Shown: one piece after another, positions 1-7,319 of the stretch
Numbering within the stretch: the first letter of the stretch is position 1
Layout of the letters: every line of letters starts with the position of its first letter
DNA from: an uncultured Clostridia bacterium
GTDB taxonomy: Bacteria > Bacillota > Clostridia > Peptostreptococcales > Anaerovoracaceae
Direction of reading: 5' to 3'
Length of the DNA stretch: 16,680 nt
Assembly (NCBI GenBank): GCA_938034165.1
Contig: CALHKP010000009.1
Coordinates: 1-16,680 of the forward strand
The notes under the pieces: model-generated
Databases searched by the model: none
What the model was told of the DNA's origin: nothing
Seen by the model: only the letters and a program-made list of their open reading frames with translations
Translations under genes and position numbers: made by a program

Positions 1-52
1 TTGTTCCGATGTTAATATGAGGTTTTGTTCTCTCAAATTTCTGTTTTGCCAT
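1..52 (-). CDS. tuf: Elongation factor Tu, N-terminal fragment (cut by window edge)
   Basis: Only the first 17 codons are in the window. They read MAKQKFERTKPHINIGT, the characteristic EF-Tu N-terminus just before the GHVDHGKT P-loop, which would lie beyond the edge. EF-Tu is the GTPase that brings aminoacyl-tRNA to the ribosomal A site. The ATG at 52-50 is preceded by a strong AAGGAGG ribosome binding site. The gene follows fusA after a 40-nt gap with no terminator, the usual str-operon order, so it is probably cotranscribed with rpsL-rpsG-fusA. Whether the full gene is intact, or one of two tuf copies, cannot be seen here. Confidence 0.95.
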   Translation of the reverse strand, partial: MAKQKFERTKPHINIGT

Positions 53-92
53 CTTAAGTATCCTCCTTATTTAGGGTTATATCTTATTTTAA

Positions 93-2165
93 TTATTTAC
101 TTGCGTTGATTTTTTCAACTAAGCTATCAGGTAATTTTTCGAAGTGGTCGAACTGCATTACGTATACACCTCTACCCTGAGTCTTTGATCTAAGGTCAGT
201 TGCATAACCGAACATTTCTGAAAGTGGTACCATACCTCTAACCGCTACTGCTCCGTTGTTCATGTCTGAACCTTCGATTCTACCTCTTCTTGAAGAAATA
301 TCACCGATAACGTCTCCCATGTATTCTTCAGGAACTGTTACTTCTACCTTGAAGATAGGTTCAAGAAGAACTGGTTTTGCTTTCTTAGCTGCTTCTCTGA
401 ATGCCATTGATGCTGCAATCTTAAATGCCATTTCAGATGAGTCAACTTCGTGGTATGAACCGTCGTACAGTTCAACACCAATGTCTACTACCTGATATCC
501 TGCAATTGGACCTGTTTCCATAGCTTCTTTGATACCGTCTTCAATCTTAGGAATGAATTCCTTAGGAATTGCACCACCAACGATTGAGTTAACGAATTCG
601 AATCCTGAACCAGGTTCTTTTGGATATACCTTAATCTTAACGTGACCGTACTGACCGTGACCACCTGACTGCTTAGCATACTTGTGATCAACATCAGCTG
701 TAGTAGTGATAGTTTCTTTGTAGGATACCTGAGGTTTACCTACGTTAGCTTCTACCTTGAATTCACGAAGAAGTCTGTCTACGATAATTTCCAGGTGAAG
801 TTCTCCCATACCTGCGATAATTGTCTGACCTGTTTCTTCGTTTGTGTATGTCTTGAAAGTTGGGTCTTCTTCTGCAAGTTTTGCAAGTGCGATACCCATC
901 TTTTCCTGACCGGCCTTAGTCTTAGGCTCGATTGCGATTTCGATTACAGGATCTGGGAATTCCATTGATTCAAGAATGATTTCATTCTTTTCGTCACAGA
1001 GAGTGTCTCCTGTAGTTGCATCTTTAAGACCTACTGCAGCAGCGATATCTCCTGCGTAAACCTTGTCGATTTCTTCTCTCTTATTAGCATGCATCTGAAG
1101 AATTCTTCCGATTCTGCCTTTCTTTCCCTTTGTTGAGTTGTAAACATATGAACCTGATTCAAGTGTTCCTGAGTAAACTCTGAAGAACGCAAGCTTACCA
1201 ACATATGGGTCAGCCATGATTTTGAATGCAAGCGCTGAGAATGGTGCATCGTCTGATGCGATTCTTTCATCTTCTTCTCCTGTGTCTGGATTGATACCCT
1301 TGATTGCAGGAATGTCAAGTGGTGATGGCATATAGTCAAGTACTGCGTCCAGCATCATCTGAACACCCTTGTTTCTGTATGCAGAACCGCAAAGCATTGG
1401 AATCATCTGACATGCGATAGTCTGTTCTCTGATAGTCTTCTTGATTTCTTCTATAGTCAGTTCTTCACCTTCTAAGAATTTCATCATAAGTTCTTCGTCG
1501 CATTCAGCTACTGATTCGATAAGCTTTTCTCTCCATTCAGTTGCTTCGTCCATCATATCTTCAGGAATATCAGTGATATCGAACTCCTGACCTAATTCAT
1601 CTTTGTAAATTTCAGCTTTCATTTCAATCAGGTCAATGATACCTACAAAAGTATCTTCTTTTCCGATTGGTAACTGAATAGGTACAGCATTAGCTTTTAA
1701 TCTGTCCTTTACCATGTCAACTACTCTAAAGAAGTTGGCTCCCAGGATATCCATTTTGTTTACGAATATCATTCTTGGAACTCCGTACTTTTCTGCCTGT
1801 CTCCAAACAGTTTCGGACTGTGGTTCTACACCGCCCTTTGCACAAAGTACAGTTACAGCTCCGTCAAGAACTCTAAGAGATCTTTCTACTTCAACAGTAA
1901 AGTCAACGTGGCCTGGAGTATCGATTATGTTAATTCTGTGACCTTTCCACTGAGCTGTTGTTGCCGCTGATGTGATTGTAATACCACGTTCCTGTTCCTG
2001 TTCCATCCAGTCCATTGTTGCAGAACCGTCGTGTGTTTCACCGATCTTGTGTGTTCTGCCTGTGTAGAACAGAATACGCTCAGTTGTAGTGGTTTTACCA
2101 GCGTCGATATGCGCCATGATACCGATATTTCTTGTTTTCGCTAATGGAAACTCTCTACCAGCCAT
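93..2165 (-). CDS. fusA: Translation elongation factor G
   Basis: This is EF-G, the GTPase that drives tRNA-mRNA translocation on the ribosome. At 690 residues it has the standard bacterial length. The G domain is complete: P-loop AHIDAGKT at residues 18-25, switch I RGITITSA near 60-67, switch II DTPGHVDF at 82-89 with the catalytic His86, NKMD at 136-139 and the G5 loop CGSAYRNKGV at 259-268. Domains II to V follow, including the QSGGHGQYGHV stretch of domain IV and the SRRGRIEG stretch of domain V. The ATG at 2165 has a GGAGG ribosome binding site 7 nt upstream. It lies 44 nt after rpsG and 40 nt before tuf, in str-operon order. No truncation or obvious resistance change was seen. The similar protein TetM/TetO is excluded by the context and the canonical N-terminus. 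Confidence 0.99.
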   Translation of the reverse strand: MAGREFPLAKTRNIGIMAHIDAGKTTTTERILFYTGRTHKIGETHDGSATMDWMEQEQERGITITSAATTAQWKGHRINIIDTPGHVDFTVEVERSLRVLDGAVTVLCAKGGVEPQSETVWRQAEKYGVPRMIFVNKMDILGANFFRVVDMVKDRLKANAVPIQLPIGKEDTFVGIIDLIEMKAEIYKDELGQEFDITDIPEDMMDEATEWREKLIESVAECDEELMMKFLEGEELTIEEIKKTIREQTIACQMIPMLCGSAYRNKGVQMMLDAVLDYMPSPLDIPAIKGINPDTGEEDERIASDDAPFSALAFKIMADPYVGKLAFFRVYSGTLESGSYVYNSTKGKKGRIGRILQMHANKREEIDKVYAGDIAAAVGLKDATTGDTLCDEKNEIILESMEFPDPVIEIAIEPKTKAGQEKMGIALAKLAEEDPTFKTYTNEETGQTIIAGMGELHLEIIVDRLLREFKVEANVGKPQVSYKETITTTADVDHKYAKQSGGHGQYGHVKIKVYPKEPGSGFEFVNSIVGGAIPKEFIPKIEDGIKEAMETGPIAGYQVVDIGVELYDGSYHEVDSSEMAFKIAASMAFREAAKKAKPVLLEPIFKVEVTVPEEYMGDVIGDISSRRGRIEGSDMNNGAVAVRGMVPLSEMFGYATDLRSKTQGRGVYVMQFDHFEKLPDSLVEKINASK

Positions 2166-2209
2166 TAAATTTCCTCCATTTCCCGTATAATAGTATAGTT
2201 ATAAGTTGA

Positions 2210-2680
2210 CTACCATCTGAAGTGTGCAAATGCCTTGTTAGCTTCTGCCATTCTATGAGTGTCTTCCTTCTTCTTAACTGATGCGCCAGTGTTATTAGCT
2301 GCATCCATTAATTCTTTAGCAAGTCTTTCAGCCATAGTCTTTTCGCCTCTTGCTCTTGTTGCTGCTGTCAGCCATCTAAGAGCCAGAGTCTGTCTTCTTT
2401 CTGGTCTTACTTCGATTGGAACCTGGTAGTTAGCACCACCGATTCTTCTTGCTTTAACTTCTAAAACCGGCATGATATTGCTCATTGCCTTTTCAAAAAC
2501 TTCAAGTGCATCCTCACCTGTTACTTCAGCCATAGTGTTGAAAGCAGTGTAAACAATGTTCTGTGCTACACCCTTCTTACCATCAAGCATGATGCTGTTG
2601 ATAAGCTTCGCAACAACTACGCTTCCGTATACTGGATCTGGAAGTACTTCTCGCTTTGGTACATTACCTTTTCTTGGCAC
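2210..2680 (-). CDS. rpsG: 30S ribosomal protein S7
   Basis: This is S7, a primary assembly protein of the 30S head that binds the 3' major domain of 16S rRNA near the E-site mRNA exit. At 156 residues it has the normal length, starts MPRKGNVPKREV and ends AFAHFRW as in Firmicutes. The start codon is GTG (2680-2678), supported by a GAGGAGGG ribosome binding site 7 nt upstream, and the next residues match the family start. The gene is preceded by a 248-nt structured spacer after rpsL, far longer than usual for this gene pair, and followed after 44 nt by fusA. In E. coli, S7 is the autoregulator of the str operon and acts on the rpsL-rpsG spacer. The spacer here has features suggesting the same (separate entry). 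Confidence 0.98.
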   Translation of the reverse strand: MPRKGNVPKREVLPDPVYGSVVVAKLINSIMLDGKKGVAQNIVYTAFNTMAEVTGEDALEVFEKAMSNIMPVLEVKARRIGGANYQVPIEVRPERRQTLALRWLTAATRARGEKTMAERLAKELMDAANNTGASVKKKEDTHRMAEANKAFAHFRW

Positions 2681-2700
2681 TTCTCTTCCCTCCTCACGCA

Positions 2701-2720
2701 GTAATATCTTTTGATATTAC
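2701..2720 (-). other. Perfect 8-bp hairpin beside the rpsG ribosome binding site
   Basis: GTAATATC, loop AAAA, GATATTAC. It ends 5 nt upstream of the GAGGAGGG ribosome binding site (2695-2688) and no T-run follows, so it is not an intrinsic terminator. Its 5' arm (GTAATA, 2720-2715) is also complementary to TATTAC at 2738-2733, so two alternative pairings are possible next to the rpsG start. This fits translational control or an mRNA stability/processing element. Function is inferred only. Confidence 0.5.
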
Positions 2721-2863
2721 CTGCACAATTATGTAATAACTTTTGTAATTGCACAACTCTCTTCACCCTATTTCTCACAGGATTACTCTGAACAACCCGG
2801 CAATTAATCTGGTTGCCCAGTCTCGTACGGGGGTACTCGACATAACTCATGTATGCCGCGGCG

Positions 2864-2889
2864 CTTAATAAATATATATATTAATTAAG
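2864..2889 (-). repeat. AT-rich palindrome after rpsL
   Basis: A 26-nt near-perfect palindrome with arms of 13 nt and one mismatch, formed almost only of A and T with a single C-G pair at the base. It lies 40 nt beyond the rpsL stop, at the entry of the structured rpsG leader. Without a GC-rich stem or T-run it does not look like a Rho-independent terminator. It may be a processing site or simply a hinge isolating the downstream fold. Confidence 0.45.
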
Positions 2890-2928
2890 GGCACAAATTC
2901 CCGATATTTTCTTTAGTTGAGTTTGAGC

Positions 2929-3345
2929 TTATTTGCTCTTTGGTCTCTTGGCACCGTATTTTGAACGAGCCTGGTTTCTGTTAGCTACACCTGCAGTATC
3001 AAGTGTACCTCTAACAATGTGGTATCTTACACCAGGGAGGTCCTTAACTCTTCCGCCTCTGATAAGTACAACACTGTGTTCCTGAAGGTTGTGACCGATA
3101 CCAGGAATGTATGCTGTTACTTCGATACCGTTAGTCAGACGAACTCTGGCAACCTTTCTAAGAGCTGAATTAGGCTTCTTAGGTGTTACTGTCTTAACAG
3201 ATGTGCACACGCCTCTCTTCTGTGGTGAGTTTGTGTCAGTTGCTGTTCTCTTAAGAGAGTTCATTCCTTTTCCTAATGCTGGAGCAGTTGACTTCTTAAC
3301 AGCGCTTGTTCTGCCCTGACGTACTAATTGGTTGATAGTAGGCAT
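2929..3345 (-). CDS. rpsL: 30S ribosomal protein S12
   Basis: This is S12, the decoding-centre protein of the 30S subunit. It has 138 residues, with the roughly 13-residue insertion before PQKRGVCT typical of Gram-positive S12. The conserved TPKKPNSALRK loop (54-64) and the GGRVKDLPGVRYH loop (97-109) are present. Lys56 and Lys101, equivalent to E. coli Lys43 and Lys88, are unchanged, so no classic streptomycin-resistance substitution is visible. Asp102 is the residue that is methylthiolated in E. coli S12. The ATG at 3345 has AAAGGAG 6 nt upstream. It lies 124 nt after rpoC, with a candidate promoter and a hairpin between, and is followed by the 248-nt leader of rpsG. The L7Ae-like gene often found just before rpsL in Firmicutes is absent here. 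Confidence 0.98.
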   Translation of the reverse strand: MPTINQLVRQGRTSAVKKSTAPALGKGMNSLKRTATDTNSPQKRGVCTSVKTVTPKKPNSALRKVARVRLTNGIEVTAYIPGIGHNLQEHSVVLIRGGRVKDLPGVRYHIVRGTLDTAGVANRNQARSKYGAKRPKSK

Positions 3346-3385
3346 TGGTTTCTCCTTTCTTTAAATATTATTTTTCATAGATAAA

Positions 3386-3412
3386 TTGACCCTAATACAT
3401 TATTAGGGTCAA
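3386..3412 (-). other. Perfect 12-bp hairpin in the rpoC-rpsL spacer
   Basis: TTGACCCTAATA, loop ATG, TATTAGGGTCAA: 12 perfect base pairs with a 3-nt loop. On the minus strand only TTTATC follows, a poor U-tract, so it would be at most a leaky terminator. It lies downstream of the candidate rpsL promoter and 40 nt before the rpsL start, hence in the rpsL 5' UTR. It could be a partial rpoC terminator, an attenuator, or an RNase III or mRNA-stability element. Confidence 0.5.
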
Positions 3413-3432
3413 ATTACTTAAAACCAAAAATC

Positions 3433-3461
3433 AGTTTACCATAAATTTCCGTATTGTGCAA
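3433..3461 (-). promoter_or_regulatory. Candidate promoter for rpsL-rpsG-fusA-tuf
   Basis: -35 TTGCAC (3461-3456), 17-bp spacer, -10 TAAACT (3438-3433), with TGG directly before the -10 box (extended -10). It begins 9 nt after the rpoC stop. Transcription would start near 3426 and cover the hairpin at 3386-3412. The spacing is ideal but both boxes deviate from consensus, so this is a prediction of moderate strength. Readthrough from rpoBC may also feed the operon. Confidence 0.45.
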
Positions 3462-3469
3462 TAGGAAAC

Positions 3470-6400
3470 TTATTCAAAATCCAGAAAATCCGGCATTTTT
3501 TCAATTATTGCTGCAGCATCATCGTCCAAATCGTCATCAGCAGTATCGATTTCATCTACTTCTGTAATATTCAGTTCGTCTTCAGTTGCTGCATCCTCGT
3601 TCAGCATGTCTTCGTTTTCTTCGAAGTCCTCATCTTCTGCTTCTGCAAGGAACGAATCCATGTATTCCTGATTTTCGCCGTAGTCAAGTTTGATATTCTT
3701 GTATCTCTTCATGCCTGTTCCGGCAGGTATCAGTTTACCTATAATTACATTTTCTTTCAGACCCTGAAGTTTGTCATTCTTACCCTTGATTGCTGCATCT
3801 GTTAGAACTCTTGTTGTTTCCTGGAAGGATGCTGCTGATAAGAATGAGTTAGTTGCAAGGGAAGCCTTTGTGATACCAAGAAGCATCTGTTTTGCAACCG
3901 CAGGTTCACCGCCGTTTGCAATTGCTTCTTCATTAGCAGCTTTGATTTCCAGCTTGCTGTACATTCCGCCAGGAAGAAGATCTGTGCTTCCGGCATCTTC
4001 TATTTTCAGTTTTGAAAGCATCTGGCTTACGATAACTTCGACGTGCTTGTCGTTGATATCTACACCCTGATTTTTATATACTCTCTGTACTTCCTTGAGC
4101 AGGTACTGGTATACGCCCTCAACTCCGTTCAGTCTGAGTACATCATGAGGGTTCAGAGGACCGCTTGTGATGTTGTCACCGGCTTTGACTTCGTCGCCCT
4201 TTTTAACTTCTAATCTTGCACCGTAAGGAACGATGTAGCTTCTGTCTTCGCCAACTCCGCTTCTTACTGTAACTTCTGTCTTGTTATCGCTTCTTGCCTG
4301 AATATCAATAACAACACCGTCTTCTTCACAGATTTCAGCAAGACCCTTTGGGTTTCTTGCTTCGAAAAGTTCTTCTACTCTTGGGAGACCGTGAGTGATA
4401 TCGCTACCTGCAACACCGCCGGTATGGAATGTTCTCATTGTCAGCTGTGTGCCCGGTTCACCGATTGACTGTGCAGCTGTGATACCTACAGATTCACCAA
4501 TGTTTACAGGTTCGCCGCTTGCCAGGTTTCTTCCGTAACATTTAGCACAGATACCTGTTGGACTCTGACAAGTCATAGCACTTCTGATAAATACTGATTC
4601 AATTCCGCAGTTAACGATTTCCTGTGCCTGGTCGTCCGAAATTTCTTCGTTTGCAGCCACAATCAGCTCGCCGGTCTTAGGGTTAACGATATCGTTAAGA
4701 CTTGTTCTTCCGCAGATACGCTGATCAAGCGGTTCGATAACTTCTTTTTTATCTGTGAATGCTCTTACTTCCACACCTTCTGTGCTTCCACAGTCGATGT
4801 CTCTTACGATTACATTGTGGGATACGTCTACAAGTCTTCTTGTCAAGTAACCTGAGTCGGCTGTACGAAGAGCTGTATCGGCAAGACCCTTTCTTGCACC
4901 GTTGGATGAAATGAAGTATTCCAGTATTGAAAGACCTTCACGGAAGTTGGCTTTGATTGGGATTTCTACTGTACGACCTGTAGCATTGGCCATCAGACCT
5001 CTCATACCACCGATCTGTCTGATCTGGTTCTTACTACCTCTGGCTCCGGATGTTGCCATGATGTTCAGGTTATTGTTAGGTTCAAGAGAATCCATCAGAG
5101 CGTCAGCAACGTCATCTGTAGTCTTGTTCCAGATTTCGATAACCTTGTCATATCTTTCGGAGTTAGAGATAAGACCCATTCTGTAAGCCTTTTCGTATTT
5201 GTCGACTTCCTTCTGAGAATCGTTTACGATATCCCATTTGTTATCAGGAATCTTCATGTCGTCGATACCGATTGTTACAGCAGCCTTAGTTGAGTAGTGG
5301 TATCCCATGTCCTTTATGTAGTCAAGCATTACTACAGTGCCTGTATTTCCGTGAACTTTGTAGCAGTGGTTGATAATCGCGCCAAGCTTTTTCTTTCCGC
5401 AAAGGAAGTCAACTTCCAGTGAGTATTCGTCTACGCTTCTGTCAACAAAGCCAAGATCCTGAGGGATTTCCTGGTTGTAGATGAATCTTCCCACTGTTGA
5501 TTCTACAAGATGTCCTGTGAAGTCATTTTCGTCCTTAAACATTCTTACAGATACTTTTGCGTGAATTCCAACAACTCCGTTCTGATAAGCCATCAGCATT
5601 TCGTCCATATCCGCGAATACTTTTCCGTCTCCCTTTTCAGGAATACGTTCGAATCCGTTTTCTCTGTTTTCTTTGCTAATTTTCTTATCGTTAAACTCAT
5701 CCATTGAGTATGAGATTTTTTCTTTTCCGTCTACAATTTCAACCTTTTTGCATGTTCCCGGATAAGTCAGGTAGTAAGCTCCAAGAATCATATCCTGTGT
5801 AGGAGTTGTGATTGGAGATCCATCCTTTGGTGCAAGGATGTTGTTTACTGACAGCATCAGGAATCTTGCTTCAGCCTGAGCTTCTACTGACAGAGGTACA
5901 TGTACCGCCATCTGGTCTCCGTCGAAGTCGGCGTTGAAGGCTGTACATACGAGTGGGTGAAGCTTGATAGCCTTACCTTCTACCAGTACAGGTTCAAATG
6001 CCTGGATACCAAGTCTATGAAGAGTAGGAGCACGGTTAAGCATAACAGGATGCTCTTTGATTACGCCTTCGAGGACATCCCATACCTCAGGCTTAACTTT
6101 TTCTACCATTCTCTTTGCATTCTTGATATTATGAGCATATTTCTGAGCTACAAGCTCTTTCATAATAAACGGTTTGAACAGTTCAAGAGCCATTTTCTTT
6201 GGAAGTCCGCACTGATAGAATTTCAGTTCAGGTCCAACTACGATTACCGATCTTCCTGAGTAGTCAACACGCTTACCCAGCAGGTTCTGTCTGAATCTAC
6301 CCTGTTTACCCTTGAGCATGTCAGAAAGTGATTTCAGCGGTCTTGATCCCGGACCTGTTACAGGTCTTCCTCTTCTGCCATTATCGATAAGTGAGTCAAC

Positions 6401-7303
6401 AGCTTCCTGGAGCATTCTCTTCTCATTTCTTACAATGATGTCAGGAGCACCCAGTTCAAGCAGTCTGTTAAGTCTGTTATTTCTGTTGATAACTCTTCTA
6501 TATAAGTCATTAAGGTCTGAAGTAGCGAATCTTCCGCCGTCCAGCTGTACCATAGGTCTGATGTCAGGTGGAATTACAGGAATTACTTCCAGTACCATCC
6601 ATTCAGGTCTGTTACCTGAAAGTCTCAGTGCTTCTACAACTTCGAGTCTTCTTACTACTCTTACCTTTTTCTGGCCTGTTGCAGTTTCTAATGTTTCTCT
6701 CAGCTGTGCAGACAGCTCATCGAGATCGATCTGACAAAGCAGTTCTCTTACTGCTTCAGCACCCATTGCAGCCTTAAATGAGTCCCCGAATCTTTCTCTT
6801 GCTTCTCTGTACTGAATTTCTGAAAGAATTTCTTTATATCCGAGATCTGATGTTCCCGGATCAGTTACTATATATGAAGCAAAGTATAAAACTTTTTCCA
6901 GGTTTCTTGGTGTGATATCAAGGATAAGTCCCATTCTTGAAGGGATTCCCTTGAAGTACCAAATATGTGAAACGGGAGCGGCCAGCTTAATGTGACCCAT
7001 TCTCTCACGTCTTACCTTTGCTTTTGTTACTTCTACGCCACAGCGGTCACAGATTCTGCCCTTGTATCTGATTCTCTTATATTTTCCGCAGTGACATTCC
7101 CAGTCCTTCATAGGCCCGAAAATTCTTTCGCAGAAAAGACCGTCTCTTTCCGGTTTAAGGGTTCTATAGTTAATAGTCTCGGGTTTTGTTACTTCACCAT
7201 ATGACCATTCCAAAATCTTTTCTGTTGATGCCAGTTTAATCTGTAATGATTCGAAATTGTTCAATTCGAAATTGTTAGCATTTCTATTTGTGTTCTCAGT
7301 CAA
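3470..7303 (-). CDS. rpoC: RNA polymerase beta' subunit
   Basis: This is the beta' subunit, carrying the catalytic Mg centre of RNA polymerase. From the chosen TTG start it has 1277 residues. Visible landmarks are the N-terminal zinc site (Cys70, 72, 85, 88), the catalytic NADFDGDQ at 457-464 (Asp459, 461, 463), the SGARG segment near 752, the bridge helix about 783-818, the second zinc site (Cys838, 912, 919, 922) and the trigger loop about 925-965. The large insertion of proteobacterial beta' is absent. The last 69 residues are strongly acidic (31 Asp/Glu) and end DFLDFE, an extension beyond the B. subtilis length. The frame stays open up to 7417 inside rpoB, but TTG at 7303 is best: AAGGGGGAG lies 6 nt upstream and family similarity begins just after it. 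The gene starts 16 nt after the rpoB stop, so the two are probably translationally coupled. Confidence 0.97.
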   Translation of the reverse strand: MTENTNRNANNFELNNFESLQIKLASTEKILEWSYGEVTKPETINYRTLKPERDGLFCERIFGPMKDWECHCGKYKRIRYKGRICDRCGVEVTKAKVRRERMGHIKLAAPVSHIWYFKGIPSRMGLILDITPRNLEKVLYFASYIVTDPGTSDLGYKEILSEIQYREARERFGDSFKAAMGAEAVRELLCQIDLDELSAQLRETLETATGQKKVRVVRRLEVVEALRLSGNRPEWMVLEVIPVIPPDIRPMVQLDGGRFATSDLNDLYRRVINRNNRLNRLLELGAPDIIVRNEKRMLQEAVDSLIDNGRRGRPVTGPGSRPLKSLSDMLKGKQGRFRQNLLGKRVDYSGRSVIVVGPELKFYQCGLPKKMALELFKPFIMKELVAQKYAHNIKNAKRMVEKVKPEVWDVLEGVIKEHPVMLNRAPTLHRLGIQAFEPVLVEGKAIKLHPLVCTAFNADFDGDQMAVHVPLSVEAQAEARFLMLSVNNILAPKDGSPITTPTQDMILGAYYLTYPGTCKKVEIVDGKEKISYSMDEFNDKKISKENRENGFERIPEKGDGKVFADMDEMLMAYQNGVVGIHAKVSVRMFKDENDFTGHLVESTVGRFIYNQEIPQDLGFVDRSVDEYSLEVDFLCGKKKLGAIINHCYKVHGNTGTVVMLDYIKDMGYHYSTKAAVTIGIDDMKIPDNKWDIVNDSQKEVDKYEKAYRMGLISNSERYDKVIEIWNKTTDDVADALMDSLEPNNNLNIMATSGARGSKNQIRQIGGMRGLMANATGRTVEIPIKANFREGLSILEYFISSNGARKGLADTALRTADSGYLTRRLVDVSHNVIVRDIDCGSTEGVEVRAFTDKKEVIEPLDQRICGRTSLNDIVNPKTGELIVAANEEISDDQAQEIVNCGIESVFIRSAMTCQSPTGICAKCYGRNLASGEPVNIGESVGITAAQSIGEPGTQLTMRTFHTGGVAGSDITHGLPRVEELFEARNPKGLAEICEEDGVVIDIQARSDNKTEVTVRSGVGEDRSYIVPYGARLEVKKGDEVKAGDNITSGPLNPHDVLRLNGVEGVYQYLLKEVQRVYKNQGVDINDKHVEVIVSQMLSKLKIEDAGSTDLLPGGMYSKLEIKAANEEAIANGGEPAVAKQMLLGITKASLATNSFLSAASFQETTRVLTDAAIKGKNDKLQGLKENVIIGKLIPAGTGMKRYKNIKLDYGENQEYMDSFLAEAEDEDFEENEDMLNEDAATEDELNITEVDEIDTADDDLDDDAAAIIEKMPDFLDFE

Positions 7304-7309
7304 AGATTT

Positions 7310-7318
7310 CTCCCCCTT
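7310..7318 (-). promoter_or_regulatory. rpoC: Ribosome binding site fixing the rpoC TTG start
   Basis: AAGGGGGAG begins 1 nt after the rpoB stop codon and ends 6 nt before TTG at 7303-7301. No comparable site precedes any ATG or GTG farther upstream, all of which lie within rpoB. This decides for the TTG start and shows that the two genes do not overlap. Confidence 0.75.
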
Positions 7319-7319
7319 C

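Larger units (their letters stand above)
2701..2889 (-). promoter_or_regulatory. Structured rpsL-rpsG intercistronic RNA, candidate S7 operator
   Basis: The spacer between rpsL and rpsG carries a run of possible RNA structures. In transcript order they are an AT-rich hairpin (2889-2864), a 7-bp hairpin CGGCAUA/UAUGUCG (2858-2838), a GUAC/GUAC hairpin with a C4 loop (2836-2825), and a 10-bp helix with two G-U pairs (CUGGGCAACC 2820-2811 with GGUUGUUCAG 2797-2788). Right next to that helix is AGUAAUC (2787-2781), a 5-bp hairpin and GGUGAA (2767-2762). AGUAAUC, hairpin, GGUGAA is the arrangement of helix 43 of 16S rRNA, part of the S7 binding site, and there too it directly follows a helix strand. 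An 8-bp hairpin (2720-2701) ends 5 nt before the rpsG ribosome binding site. The S7-operator role is inferred from this resemblance and from the known E. coli case. Confidence 0.55.

Noticed and set aside
2617..2850. Open frame of 77 codons on the minus strand, overlapping the rpsG start (MSYVEYPRTRLGNQ...)
   Set aside because: No ribosome binding site before its ATG, which lies in a hairpin loop. The frame runs through the structured leader and out of frame into rpsG. It is better explained as structured RNA, although conserved RNA could make a similar peptide appear in related genomes.
3040..3180. Possible streptomycin-resistance change in S12
   Set aside because: Lys56 and Lys101 (E. coli Lys43 and Lys88) are unchanged.
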